Shown piece by piece: positions 41,497 through 50,152 of a stretch of DNA of 64,000 nt (positions are counted from its first letter, which is position 1; each line of letters opens with the position of its first letter). The DNA is taken from NCBI RefSeq assembly GCF_002770725.1, contig NZ_NQVN01000018.1, positions 1-64,000 on the forward strand. Reading direction: 5' to 3'. Below the pieces are notes generated by a model. The model had not been told where the DNA came from and did no database searches. It saw only the letters and a program-made list of their open reading frames with translations. This DNA comes from Pleomorphomonas carboxyditropha (GTDB lineage Bacteria > Pseudomonadota > Alphaproteobacteria > Rhizobiales > Pleomorphomonadaceae). Made by a program: the position numbers and the translations under genes.

Positions 41497-42213
41497 ATGA
41501 AGCTGTCTGCCCCCATATTTCAACTGAAACGCCGCGCCAGACTGATGGCCCGCGCCGGCGATCTGCCGCTCCACGAAGCGCTCGACCGGATCGCCCGCCA
41601 GGAGGGCTTAGCCCGCTGGAGCCTCCTGTCCTCCCGCGTCGCCGCCGGGTCGCCGTCCGAAACGGTGCTGTCCCGGCTCGAGGAGGGCGACCTGCTGTTG
41701 ATGGCCGGCCGTCCCGGCCATGGCAAGACGGCGTTCGGGCTCCAACTGCTGCTCGAGGCGGCGCGCGCCGGCCGCCGGGCCGTGTTCTTCACGCTGGAGT
41801 TCACCGAGGAGCAGACGAAAGCCCACCTGACGGCTCTGGAAATGCCGCCGCTCGGTCTGGCCGGCAAGGTGGAAATCGTCACCTCCGAGGCCCTCGGCGC
41901 CGACTACATCATGCGATATCTCACGGGTGCCGCGCCGGGATCGCTGGCGGTGATCGACTACCTGCAGATCCTCGACCAGCAGCGCAGCAAGCCGGCGCTG
42001 TCCGAGCAGATCCGGGCCCTCGGCGCCTGCGCGAAACAGACCGGCCTCATCCTCGGCTTCATCTCGCAGATCGACCGATCCTTCGATCCGTCCACCAAGC
42101 GCCTGCCCGACATCGGCGACATCCGTCTGCCCAACCCCGTCGACCTCGGCCTGTTCACCAAGGCCCTGTTCCTGCATGACGGCGAAGCGCGGTTCCAGGA
42201 CAGGAGGACGTAA
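41497..42213 (+). CDS. DnaB-like RecA-fold ATPase
   Basis: A 238-residue protein. MAGRPGHGKTAFGLQLL at residues 69-85 is Walker A, FFTLEFTEEQTKAHL the DnaB-like switch segment, and LAVIDYLQIL Walker B; FISQIDRSFD holds the sensor Gln. It corresponds to the C-terminal motor of DnaB without the N-terminal primase-binding domain. The first 60 residues are a short helical region. GGAGG precedes the ATG. It may unwind or bind DNA as a hexamer; context gives no process. Eleven such small ATPase features are shared with KaiC/RadA, but the switch segment favours DnaB. Confidence 0.8.
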   Translation: MKLSAPIFQLKRRARLMARAGDLPLHEALDRIARQEGLARWSLLSSRVAAGSPSETVLSRLEEGDLLLMAGRPGHGKTAFGLQLLLEAARAGRRAVFFTLEFTEEQTKAHLTALEMPPLGLAGKVEIVTSEALGADYIMRYLTGAAPGSLAVIDYLQILDQQRSKPALSEQIRALGACAKQTGLILGFISQIDRSFDPSTKRLPDIGDIRLPNPVDLGLFTKALFLHDGEARFQDRRT

Positions 42214-42236
42214 CCGCCAACGGCCACCGCCGCCCC

Positions 42237-43205
42237 TCACCCTCCCCGCGTCGACGCGTCCGAAAACCGCGCCTCCAGCGGCCCGAGATTCCCCTCCCGC
42301 CGCTCGGTCAGGAGGCCGTAGAGCTCGGGCCGGCGGCCGCGCAGCCAGCGCTGGCCGGTGCATCTGTCGAGCAGCGAAAGGTCGAGGTCGGCGCTGACCA
42401 GGGCGTCGGCGGCCGCCGAGGTTTCGGCGACGATCCGGCCGTAGGGGTCGAGGATCATGGCGTTGCCGGTGCGCACTTCGTCCTCGTCCTGGCCGATGCC
42501 GTTGCTGAAGACGAGGAACATTCCGTTGTCGTGGGCGCGGGCCGGCAGCCAGCGCATCAGCCATTCCCGGCCGTTGGAGCCGAGGATTTCCGCTTCAATG
42601 GCGGTGGGGTCGTCGTGCCGGCGCGTCCATTTTTCGACCGGAATGGGCTTCATGCCGTGCGGGCTGACCGAGTTGCAGCCGCCCGTCTGGTGCGGCGCGA
42701 TCAGCAGCTCGGCGCCCAAGAGCGCCGTCGCCCGGGCGTTTTCGACGAGGTTGTTGTCCCAGCAGATCAGGATGCCGGCCCGGATGCCCCAGGGCGTGTC
42801 GAACACCGTGTAGCGGTCGCCGCTGGCGATCAGCCCGTGCTCGAAGGCGTGCAGCTTGCGATGGCGGTGCACCGCCCCATCCGGCAGGCACACCGCATAG
42901 GCGTTGTAGAGCGCGCCGTCGGCGCCGCGCTCCAGGAAACCGGCGCCGATGGCGATGCCGAGCTGCCGGGCGAGCGCCGCGACGGCGGTGATGGATGGCC
43001 CCGAAAGCGGCTCGGCCAGCGCCTGAAGGCCCGCCGCGTCGAGCTTCGGCACGTGCCAGTAGCCGGTGATGCACATTTCCGGAAAGACGACGAGCTGGCT
43101 GCCTTCCCGCAGCGCCTGCCGCGTGAACTCGGCGATGCGCTGGAGATTATAGGCCTTGTCGCCAGCGCGATGCTGGAACTGCACGGTGGAAACCTTGAGC
43201 GTCAT
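42237..43205 (-). CDS. Nitrilase-superfamily carbon-nitrogen hydrolase
   Basis: A 322-residue enzyme. The Glu-Lys-Cys triad is seen in VVFPEMCITGY (Glu near residue 42), HRHRKLHAFE (Lys) and GILICWDNNL (Cys near 145). GGGAGG-type spacing places the start at 43205. Residue pattern and length suit an amidase or N-carbamoyl hydrolase more than a true nitrilase. It is divergent from a LysR-type regulator 90 bases away, the likely controller. Confidence 0.87.
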   Translation of the reverse strand: MTLKVSTVQFQHRAGDKAYNLQRIAEFTRQALREGSQLVVFPEMCITGYWHVPKLDAAGLQALAEPLSGPSITAVAALARQLGIAIGAGFLERGADGALYNAYAVCLPDGAVHRHRKLHAFEHGLIASGDRYTVFDTPWGIRAGILICWDNNLVENARATALLGAELLIAPHQTGGCNSVSPHGMKPIPVEKWTRRHDDPTAIEAEILGSNGREWLMRWLPARAHDNGMFLVFSNGIGQDEDEVRTGNAMILDPYGRIVAETSAAADALVSADLDLSLLDRCTGQRWLRGRRPELYGLLTERREGNLGPLEARFSDASTRGG

Positions 43206-43295
43206 GGCCGTCCCTCCTGTTGCTGGACACGAGCTTGCTCCCCTTGCCTTCCATCTGTAAAATGACAAATTATCCTGCAATTATTCGGTCATGGA

Positions 43296-44180
43296 ATGGA
43301 CCTGAAGCTTCTCCGCTCTTTCGTCGAGCTCGTCGAAGCCGGCCACTACGGCAAGGCGGCGGCAAGGCTCTGCGTCACCCAGTCGACGCTGACCAAGCAG
43401 ATCCAGGCGCTGGAAGCCGCCGTCGGCGGTGTGCTCGTCGAGCGCGGCCGGCATGGCGCCCGGCCGACGGCGCTCGGCGAACTGCTGCTGGCCGAGGCGC
43501 GGCCGCTCATCAAATCGAGCGAGGAGGCCGACGCCCGGCTGAGGCGCGCCAGCGCCGGCCTGACCGGCCGGCTCGACATCGGCTTCGGCATCTCGACGCT
43601 GATCGCCGCGCCGGCGCTGATCGCCGGCTTCCGCCAGCGGGTGCCCGATTGCCGCATCACGCTCGACGACATGGCCTCGCGCCGGCAGCACGAGCGCCTG
43701 TCGGCCGGCCGGCTCGACGTCGGCTTCTGCCGGGCGCCGGAAGCCGACGGCGAATTGTCCTTCGCGCCCATCCTCACCGAGCACCTGGCGCTGATCACGC
43801 CGCACGGCGTCGCGCTGCCGGCGCCCGACCGCCTCGGCGATCTCAACGATCTCGGCTTCGTGGCGCTGTCGCCCCGCCGCGGTCCCGGGCTCGACGCCCA
43901 GATCGGGACATGGTGCGAGGCAGCCGGCTTCCGGCCGCGCGTCGTCCAGCAGGCCGACGACATCCTCACCGTGCACGCCGTGGTCGCGGCGGGGCTCGGC
44001 GCGGCGCTGCTGCCCTGGCACGGCGTCGAGGCGCTGGGCGGCCGCACGCAGCACACGCGGCTTTCCGGCAAGGGCGCCAGCTGGCCGATCGGGCTTTGCT
44101 GGCGCACAACCGACACCAACCCGCTGCTGCTGCGGTTCATCGATCATGTGAGGGGGACAGGAGGAATGCAGGCGCTTTAG
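43296..44180 (+). CDS. LysR-type regulator
   Basis: A 294-residue regulator. The winged helix-turn-helix is at residues 3-60 (MDLKLLRSFVELVEAGHYGK, LCVTQSTLTKQIQALE), and the remainder is a periplasmic-binding-like sensor domain (RLDIGFGISTLIAAPALIAG). It is divergent from the nitrilase gene, the usual arrangement for a LysR activator and its target. Confidence 0.9.
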   Translation: MDLKLLRSFVELVEAGHYGKAAARLCVTQSTLTKQIQALEAAVGGVLVERGRHGARPTALGELLLAEARPLIKSSEEADARLRRASAGLTGRLDIGFGISTLIAAPALIAGFRQRVPDCRITLDDMASRRQHERLSAGRLDVGFCRAPEADGELSFAPILTEHLALITPHGVALPAPDRLGDLNDLGFVALSPRRGPGLDAQIGTWCEAAGFRPRVVQQADDILTVHAVVAAGLGAALLPWHGVEALGGRTQHTRLSGKGASWPIGLCWRTTDTNPLLLRFIDHVRGTGGMQAL

Positions 44181-44211
44181 ATCATTCGTCCCCCTCGCTT
44201 TCGGACGCAAA

Positions 44212-44520
44212 GCCCTATATGCGCGCGCCGCCCTTTCCGGCCCGAGGCCCTGCGCCTCACGCGCAGGATGACAGATTTATGTATAAAAAACAAATACATA
44301 GGTTGTAGCCCAAGGTGGAAACGCGCATCCTGCGGCAGACCGCCGCTGTGGTGAACCGTGATCCATCCCTATATCGGCAGCATGCCCTTTCCGGCCCGAA
44401 GACTTCCGCCCTCGCGGAGATCAACAATCTATCCGGCTGATTCCTATATATAATTCTGTCATCCTACGCGAAGGCGTAGGACCTCGGGCAGGAAGGGGCA
44501 AGGGGCCGATATAGGGCGCC
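44212..44520. repeat. Covarying hairpin arms with a decayed middle copy
   Basis: Reverse arm 44216-44300 (TCCTGCGC with GCGTGAGGCGCAGG form), decayed reverse arm 44360-44425, and forward arm 44445-44520 with stem TCCTACGC/GCGTAGGA. The forward tail GGGGCCGATATAGGGCGCC follows the family pattern. Confidence 0.82.
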
Positions 44521-44557
44521 CCCACCTCTGCCCACACCATATCAGGCAGCACCCCGC

Positions 44558-44752
44558 TTGCCGGATCGCCGGCGCATGACCATCAGCCCCGCCACGGTCA
44601 GGGCCGCCTCCATCCGGCTGCACGGCAAGCTCGGCTTTGCCGAGGTCGGCCTGCTGCCCGAGGTCGGCATGAAGTTCGGCAAATGGCTCGACCTCGCCTT
44701 CCTGCAACTGAAGCTGGACGACCGCGCCACGCCCGACGCGCCGCCCGCATGA
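44558..44752 (+). pseudogene. C-terminal fragment of a GNAT acetyltransferase
   Basis: The frame encodes ASIRLHGKLGFAEVGLLPEV then GMKFGKWLDLAFLQLKLD and a stop. This is the last part of phosphinothricin-type N-acetyltransferases (S-I-x-L-H-x-K-L-G-F ... G-x-K-F-G-x-W-L-D). The acetyl-CoA binding loop and all preceding domain are missing, and the DNA to the left is repeat. It is the relic of a gene cut by rearrangement beside a hairpin copy. Confidence 0.7.
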
Positions 44753-44794
44753 CGGCCATCGCCCCGCCGATCGCAGCCGGCGGCGCGCTTCCCC

Positions 44795-44970
44795 ATCTAT
44801 ATCGGCCGCTCGCCCATCCTGCCCGAGGTCCCCGCCTGCGCGGGGATGACAGGTAAATTATATATATAAAACAATATGATATGTTGGAACCCCTTTCCAT
44901 CAAACTGTCATCCCCGCGAAGGCGGGGACCTCGGGCCGAAAGGGGCGCGACGTTCATATCGCGCTCCCCC
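44795..44970. repeat. Covarying hairpin repeat, paired arms
   Basis: Both arms have stem TCCCCGC/GCGGGGA. Between them the AT box TATATATAAAACAATATGAT is longer than usual. The forward tail is GGCGCGACGTTCATATCGCG, a variant of the family tail. Confidence 0.87.
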
Positions 44971-45033
44971 CAAACGCAAAAGCGGGGCGATCCCTCGCCC
45001 CGCCCTGCTTTTCCAAAGACGCAAATTACTAAA

Positions 45034-45600
45034 TTACTGCCCGAGGCCGATCTGCTTCATGAAGTCCTGGTTGTCCCAGAACAGGTATTCCTCGTCCATC
45101 ACGCCGTCCCCGGTCCAATGGCCGATCGTCGCCATGGAGAGCTTGAAGGGCTTGCCCGTCGGCGGAATGGTCTTGCCGCCGCCGATCGGCATCGGCTTGG
45201 TGAACGTGCCCTCCAGGAGGCCGATCACCCCGGTCCACTCGCCCTTGCCGAACTTCACCGGATGCTGCTCGATGCGCGTATCCGGCGCGAACACGAACAT
45301 CGGCTTCAGCGCCTCGATGTGGTCGTGCAGCCCCTTCGTCGTCGTGCCGTCCGGGTAGTGCACCAGGATGTCCCTGGCGTGGCTCTCGCCGAGGCGATCC
45401 CACTTCTGGTGGGTGTAGACGTCGAAATCCAGCGTGTCGAAGGTGTCGAGGTTCCTGGCGACGGTGGCCTCGTCCTGCTGATACCTGGACAGCTCCTCGA
45501 GGAGCGCCGGCACCGGCTTGCCCGCATCGGCGGCGGCGGCGGCCGAGGCGCCGGCAACGATCGACAGGGCGGAAACGGCGGCGGCAAACAGCTTGGTCAT
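45034..45600 (-). CDS. Secreted SnoaL-like/ester cyclase-family protein
   Basis: A 188-residue protein with a signal peptide (MTKLFAAAVSALSIVAGASA, cleavage near AAA-DAG). The mature part has the SnoaL/NTF2-like pattern: LHDHIEALKPMFVFAPDTRI, WTGVIGLLEGTFTKPM, and the final GDGVMDEEYLFWDNQDFMKQ. This fold is shared by polyketide cyclases and by scaffold proteins. It follows the dinucleotide-binding gene by about 30 bases in one operon. Confidence 0.82.
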   Translation of the reverse strand: MTKLFAAAVSALSIVAGASAAAAADAGKPVPALLEELSRYQQDEATVARNLDTFDTLDFDVYTHQKWDRLGESHARDILVHYPDGTTTKGLHDHIEALKPMFVFAPDTRIEQHPVKFGKGEWTGVIGLLEGTFTKPMPIGGGKTIPPTGKPFKLSMATIGHWTGDGVMDEEYLFWDNQDFMKQIGLGQ

Positions 45601-45631
45601 GATGAAACGTCCTGAACGGGAAAGAGAAAAA

Positions 45632-46261
45632 TCAAGCGGCGAGCGGCAGCCAGACCGGCGTGATCGCCGTACCCAAGCCGGCGCCATAGCCGAGGTAGAT
45701 GTTGAGGCCGGCCAGCGCCTCCAGATAGCGGGCGTTCCCGAGCCCGCCGGCATCGACCACCGCGAAGCCCATCGAGCGCGCCAGATCGGCCGCCACCGCC
45801 TTGGCGTCGGCGCTGTCGGAGGCGAGGAAGGCCGGCACGTCTCGGCCGCCCTCGGCCTTCCGGCCGCTGGCCAGCACCTCGGCGAACACCGTGTTGAAGC
45901 CCTTCACCAGCAAGGCGCCCGGCACCGCCCCGGCGATCTCCTCGGCGGCCGAGGTGGTGTGGCCGATGGTCAGGCCCATGTAGTCGGCCGTCAGCGGGTT
46001 GGTGATGTCGATCACCGGCACGCCGTCGAGATCGCCCAGCGCCTTCAGCGCGGCAACGGCGTTGTCGTAGGGCACGGCCAGGACGATCGCGTCGGCCTTG
46101 CCCGCGTCCCTGGCGCCGACGGCCGCCGCGCCGACCGCCTTCGCCACCTCGGCCGCCTTGGCGGCGTCGCGCCCCATGAGGCCGACGCTGTGGCCGGCCT
46201 TGACCAGACGGGCGGCGAAACCCCGGCCCATGCTGCCGGTGCCGATGACGGATACTTTCAT
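45632..46261 (-). CDS. NADP-dependent F420 reductase-like dinucleotide-binding protein
   Basis: A 209-residue protein with the F420_oxidored-type Rossmann fold: VIGTGSMGRGFA at residues 5-16, VLAVPYDNAVAAL, DITNPLT, and KGFNTVFAEVL are all hallmarks. AAGGAG lies upstream of the ATG. It heads an operon with the SnoaL-like gene. Members transfer hydride with NADP; whether F420 is used is doubtful in this organism group. Divergent from a LysR regulator. Confidence 0.85.
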   Translation of the reverse strand: MKVSVIGTGSMGRGFAARLVKAGHSVGLMGRDAAKAAEVAKAVGAAAVGARDAGKADAIVLAVPYDNAVAALKALGDLDGVPVIDITNPLTADYMGLTIGHTTSAAEEIAGAVPGALLVKGFNTVFAEVLASGRKAEGGRDVPAFLASDSADAKAVAADLARSMGFAVVDAGGLGNARYLEALAGLNIYLGYGAGLGTAITPVWLPLAA

Positions 46262-46391
46262 GATGATCTCCTTTGGGGTGTGTGTCTGAACTCATCGCCG
46301 CGAACGGCTTGGATTGATACGTACCCCACGGGTTCATCTTGAAAAACCAGCCATCCTGAAAGATATTGTTGCGGATTTCGCAATAATGGGG

Positions 46392-46450
46392 CAATTCCGG
46401 CAAAAGTGCCTCGCGATTTTGCGTCCGGAATTGCGCCCTCGAAAAGCTCT
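46392..46450. repeat. Second copy of the rhizobial-type palindrome
   Basis: The 44 bases from CAATTCCGG to CCGGAATTGCG match 28237-28280 at nearly all positions, with changes in the loop. The downstream GAAAAGCTCT is the right half of the second hairpin seen at 28325-28335; its left half is missing here. It lies 10-68 bases upstream of the LysR start. Confidence 0.75.
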
Positions 46451-46459
46451 GGAGCGGCC

Positions 46460-47356
46460 ATGGACATCGTCAGGAGCATGGAGGCCTTCGTGGCCCTCGC
46501 CGCCGCCGGCAGCTTCGTGGCGGTGGCCGACAAGCAGGGCACCTCCACGGCGGCGGTGTCGCGGCAGATCGCCGCGCTGGAAGCCCACCTCGGCGTCCGC
46601 CTGCTGCACCGCACCACGCGCCGCCTGTCGCTCACCGAGGCCGGCGGTCAGTTCCTGGAGCGCGCCGAGCAGATCCTCGCCGACCTCCGCGAGGCCGAGG
46701 CGGTGGTCGGCCGCCAGGCGGCCAATCCGGTCGGCCTGTTGCGCGTCAGCGCGCCGCTGTCCTTCGGCATCACCGTGCTCGGCGCGCTGCTGCCGGAATT
46801 CCGCCGCCGCTTTCCCGGCCTCCGGCTCGACATCGACCTCAGCGACCGCGTCGCCGACCTCGCCCACGACGGCGTCGACGTGGCGATCCGCATCGCCCGG
46901 GCGCCGAGCCCCAACCTGATCGCCCGGCGCATCGCGCCGATCCCCATCCTCACCTGCGCCTCGCCCGGCTACCTCAAGGCGCGCGGCCACCCCGCCCACC
47001 CGAGCGATCTCTCGGCCCACGAAACGCTGAGCTATTCCTACCTTTCGAGCGGCGACACCTGGACCTTCCGCAACGCCGCCGGCGACACCGCCGCCGTCCG
47101 CATCCGCCCCAACGTCCACGCCACCAACGGCGACCTCCTCCGCCGCATGGCCGTGGAAGACGCCGGCATCATCGTCCAGCCCGACTTCATCGTCTCGGAC
47201 GACCTCGCCACCGGCCGCCTCGTCCAAATCCTCCCCGACTGGACGCTCGGCACCTTCGGCCTCTACGCGGTCTACCTCAGCAGGCGGCAGCTATCGGCGA
47301 AGGTAAGGGTGTTCATCGATTATCTGGTGGAGGTGTTGGGGAGGGACTGCGGGTGA
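46460..47356 (+). CDS. LysR-type regulator
   Basis: A 298-residue regulator. The DNA-binding domain is residues 1-60 (VRSMEAFVALAAAGSFVAVA, DKQGTSTAAVSRQIAALE), followed by the effector domain (VGLLRVSAPLSFGITVLGAL). The TSTAAVSRQI helix and the C-terminal LVQILPDW are typical of the group that includes regulators of oxidoreductases. It is divergent from the dinucleotide-binding gene. GGAG precedes the ATG. Confidence 0.9.
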   Translation: MDIVRSMEAFVALAAAGSFVAVADKQGTSTAAVSRQIAALEAHLGVRLLHRTTRRLSLTEAGGQFLERAEQILADLREAEAVVGRQAANPVGLLRVSAPLSFGITVLGALLPEFRRRFPGLRLDIDLSDRVADLAHDGVDVAIRIARAPSPNLIARRIAPIPILTCASPGYLKARGHPAHPSDLSAHETLSYSYLSSGDTWTFRNAAGDTAAVRIRPNVHATNGDLLRRMAVEDAGIIVQPDFIVSDDLATGRLVQILPDWTLGTFGLYAVYLSRRQLSAKVRVFIDYLVEVLGRDCG

Positions 47357-47455
47357 GTGGGAACTGGAACGGCAGCTTTGCGCCTTCATTTCGGTCGTTT
47401 GCTCATTCATTATCGACTCTCGGAAGCCGGCAGTCGGCGCTGGCGGTGGGGGAAA

Positions 47456-48871
47456 TTACCGGCCTGCTTCTTCGGGCACCACGCTGGAGCGCGCTGGCGA
47501 CCCTTCCGGTATCGCGACGCCGAGGTCCAGACCGAACTTGCCGGACCGCACGCCCTTCGGGAGAGAGGGGATCGGTTTGGCGAAGCCGAACCTGTGCGGC
47601 AGCACCTTGTATCTGGCTGCCGGCGCGAAAGCCGCCACCTTGCTGGGATCAATGCTTACGAGACCAGCGGGCGCGAGCTGCATGGCGGCGCGCCATTCTT
47701 CCGGATCGAAGCCCGGCGGCGCCAATGGCTGGCTCACGGGCGCATCTTCGAAGTCCATCGAGGTTACCAATAGTCTGGCGACCGAGTAAGTCGCCGCCAT
47801 CCGGTCCGGCGCCCGGCCTATCGTCGCGGCGATCCTGTCCCCGATCGACTTTGCCTGCTGCGGGGCAATGTCGTGGAACAGCGGCACGCAGACGTCCCGA
47901 TCATCGCCATCCGCCAGTGACAGCTTGTCCACCGATATGCCGACAGCTCCGCTGCGCGCCCGTTTGGGACCGCTCAGGACGACCCTTTCAACTCGACCGG
48001 TCGCGCCGGTGAGGCGCCAGATCATCGGCTCGATGGCGGTGAGGATGATGTAGAGCGGCTCGCGGCCGGCCTTGATGTTGATCTCGGCCGTGGTTGTCTG
48101 CTTCTCGGGCGAGCCAATGTAGACGTCCGAGATGGCGGCGCCTTCATACACGCCGAGGAGAACGATGTCCGCCTCTGACGAGGGACGAGGCAGCGAACAA
48201 TCCAGACTGCCGGGCGGCAGCGTCATGTCGGAGGTGTCCCGCAAAAGGTTGACAAGCAGTCTGGTCACGGTGTCGCGCGTCAGCGACGGCTCGTTGGCGT
48301 TCGTTTCGACGTCGCCGAAGGCCGATTGATATTCCGAAGCGGAAATCTCAAGGTCGTCGTCGGTGTCGACCTCCCTGAAGACGCGGATGGCGCGATCCAG
48401 AAGGTCCGGGAGGCGCACCTCGTCGCCATCGTCGACCTCAAGGAGAGTGCGCGCGGCCACAACGAGCGGTTCGGAGACGGTGTTGAGCTCGTGCCGGCTC
48501 ACGGCCGCGTCGTCACTCTTGCCGAACAGGCGGAACAGTTCGTCGATCTTTTGGGCTTGCACGCCGGCCCGGCTGAGTTCGGATCTGTCCAATCGGTCAT
48601 TGCCATCGGTATCCGCGCGCATGGCCGCGTTGACGGCCCTGACCCACCGGCGCTCCGACGAGCGATGATATTGGGCAATTTCCGATATAACGAAGGCTTT
48701 GCTCTCCGTGGGCAGATTGCGGATGAAATAGCGCATTGGTGACAATACACGTCCGACATAGGCTTCGAACCTTGCCGGCGGACGCATGGCATAGGCGAAG
48801 ACGCTGTTGTCCGCTGCGGCGAGAGGCGCGGACGCTGAGACCGCAAGGATCAAGGCGAGTAGGAGACGCAT
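47456..48871 (-). CDS. Secreted EF-hand protein of unknown function
   Basis: A 471-residue protein with a signal peptide (MRLLLALILAVSASAPLAAA). Two calcium-binding loops are visible: DTDGNDRLDRSEL near residues 87-99 and DTDDDLEISASEY near 173-185; a looser pair lies at GKSDDAAVSRHEL. The C-terminal 250 residues are strand-rich (DIVLLGVYEGAAISDVYIGS, PLYIILTAIEPMIWRLTGAT) and not recognised. Bacterial secreted EF-hand proteins may sense or buffer calcium at the surface. A micro-ORF ends 19 bases upstream on the same strand and is probably co-transcribed. Confidence 0.75.
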   Translation of the reverse strand: MRLLLALILAVSASAPLAAADNSVFAYAMRPPARFEAYVGRVLSPMRYFIRNLPTESKAFVISEIAQYHRSSERRWVRAVNAAMRADTDGNDRLDRSELSRAGVQAQKIDELFRLFGKSDDAAVSRHELNTVSEPLVVAARTLLEVDDGDEVRLPDLLDRAIRVFREVDTDDDLEISASEYQSAFGDVETNANEPSLTRDTVTRLLVNLLRDTSDMTLPPGSLDCSLPRPSSEADIVLLGVYEGAAISDVYIGSPEKQTTTAEINIKAGREPLYIILTAIEPMIWRLTGATGRVERVVLSGPKRARSGAVGISVDKLSLADGDDRDVCVPLFHDIAPQQAKSIGDRIAATIGRAPDRMAATYSVARLLVTSMDFEDAPVSQPLAPPGFDPEEWRAAMQLAPAGLVSIDPSKVAAFAPAARYKVLPHRFGFAKPIPSLPKGVRSGKFGLDLGVAIPEGSPARSSVVPEEAGR

Positions 48872-48890
48872 GGCGATCAGGCCAACTCCT

Positions 48891-49028
48891 CTAGGATTTA
48901 TAGAAGCCGAGCAGTCGCCCGCCCAGAGGTTGCAGGATAACGCGATCCCCCTCCGCCGTCACCACCTCCGCCTTGGAGCCGCCGCTGGCGCTCATGAATG
49001 TCGGCGGCCGCCTGCGGGCCTCGTCCAT
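48891..49028 (-). CDS. Micro-ORF upstream of the EF-hand gene
   Basis: A 45-residue frame opens with ATG at 49028 and a second in-frame ATG at 48995 (34 residues), ending at 48891. It encodes MSASGGSKAEVVTAEGDRVI then LQPLGGRLLGFYKS. The alternation of polar and hydrophobic residues with G-D-R-V-I and G-G-R-L-L-G-F-Y suggests short beta hairpins, reminiscent of four-fold beta-flower proteins. Too short for ordinary gene calling. Same strand as, and 19 bases from, the EF-hand gene. No strong ribosome binding site was seen. Confidence 0.5.
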   Translation of the reverse strand: MDEARRRPPTFMSASGGSKAEVVTAEGDRVILQPLGGRLLGFYKS

Positions 49029-49165
49029 AGGCGCGCAAACGGCGGCTTTCTCATTCGCTGCGCTTGAACGGGACCGGCGGCAATCGGCCCATGTCGGACT
49101 TCAGATCTCAACAGCCCAATATCCCTGGGAGCTGCCCCGCTCGTACGAGGCGCCGCTCCCTCCCC

Positions 49166-49834
49166 CTACTTCCGCGCCACCCAGATCATATGCCGCGCGC
49201 CCCGCTTCTTCCCGTTCGCCCGCGTCGGCACCTCCGTCACCGTGAAGCCGGCCTTTTTCAGTCGCCGCGTGAAGGCCGGGTCGGGCGTTGACGACCAGAC
49301 CGTGAAGACGCCGCCGGGGCGGAGCGCCTGCCACGTCGCGCCGAGGCCGGCGGCGGAGTAGAGGGCGTCGTTGCCCTGGCGCGTCAGCCCTTCCGGGCCG
49401 TTGTCGACGTCGAGCAGGATGGCGTCCCAGCTTCTGGCGGCGGCGCGGATCACCATGCCGACATCCTCCTGGCGCACCGTGACGCGCGGATCATCGAGGC
49501 AGCCGCCGAACACCTCGGCCATCGGCCCGCGCGCCCATTCCACCACCGCCGGCATCAGCTCGGCGACGGTGACGCGCGCGCCGTCGTCGAGCGCCTTCAG
49601 CGCCGCCCTCAGCGTGAAGCCCATGCCGAGGCCGCCGATCAGCATCTTCACCTGCGGCCGCCCCGCAAGCGCCGCTGTGGCGAGCGTCGCCAGCGCCTCC
49701 TCCGAGCCGGAAAGGCGGCTGTTCATCAGCTCGTTGGCGCCGAGCATGATGGAAAACTCGGTTCCGCGCCGCATCAGCCTGAGCTCGACGCCATCTTCGG
49801 TTTCAACGGCGCCCAGCCGGACCCAGGGAAGCAT
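49166..49834 (-). CDS. Spermidine synthase-like methyltransferase-fold protein
   Basis: A 222-residue protein. KMLIGGLGMGFTLRAALKAL near residue 65 is the nucleotide-binding loop of spermidine synthase-like proteins, VTVAELMPAVVEWAR the acidic loop that binds the ribose, and DAILLDVDNGPEG the later Asp motif. It lacks the N-terminal strand domain of true spermidine synthases, so aminopropyl transfer is uncertain. It stands alone on the minus strand. Confidence 0.82.
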   Translation of the reverse strand: MLPWVRLGAVETEDGVELRLMRRGTEFSIMLGANELMNSRLSGSEEALATLATAALAGRPQVKMLIGGLGMGFTLRAALKALDDGARVTVAELMPAVVEWARGPMAEVFGGCLDDPRVTVRQEDVGMVIRAAARSWDAILLDVDNGPEGLTRQGNDALYSAAGLGATWQALRPGGVFTVWSSTPDPAFTRRLKKAGFTVTEVPTRANGKKRGARHMIWVARK

Positions 49835-49964
49835 TCAGAATACCCGACAGTGGAAATCGGCGGCCACCCTACACGAGCGCGCCCCCGCAGCACAGGGAGA
49901 GAAGGTCTGAGATGGCCGCTGGACAGGAAGCAATGCGCGATACCAACCCCTTGCTCTACCTTCT

Positions 49965-50085
49965 CGAGGTCCCCGCCTTCGCGGGGATGACAATCTATGC
50001 GATTGTTTTGTTTATATAATTCTGTCATCCCCGCGAAGGCGGGGACCTCGGGCAGAATGAAGTGCAACGCCGATATCGGGCTCCC
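49965..50085. repeat. Covarying hairpin repeat, short pair
   Basis: Both stems are TCCCCGC/GCGGGGA. The left arm lacks the CGGCCCG flank and starts at CTCGAGGTCC; the right arm is complete to GCCGATATCGGGCTCCCC. The AT box reads TTTTGTTTATATAATTCTG. Confidence 0.88.
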
Positions 50086-50152
50086 CCAAAAGAAAACATC
50101 CCCGGCGACACGCGGTCACCGGGGATGCTCGATTTCTATCGAAGCGACCGGA

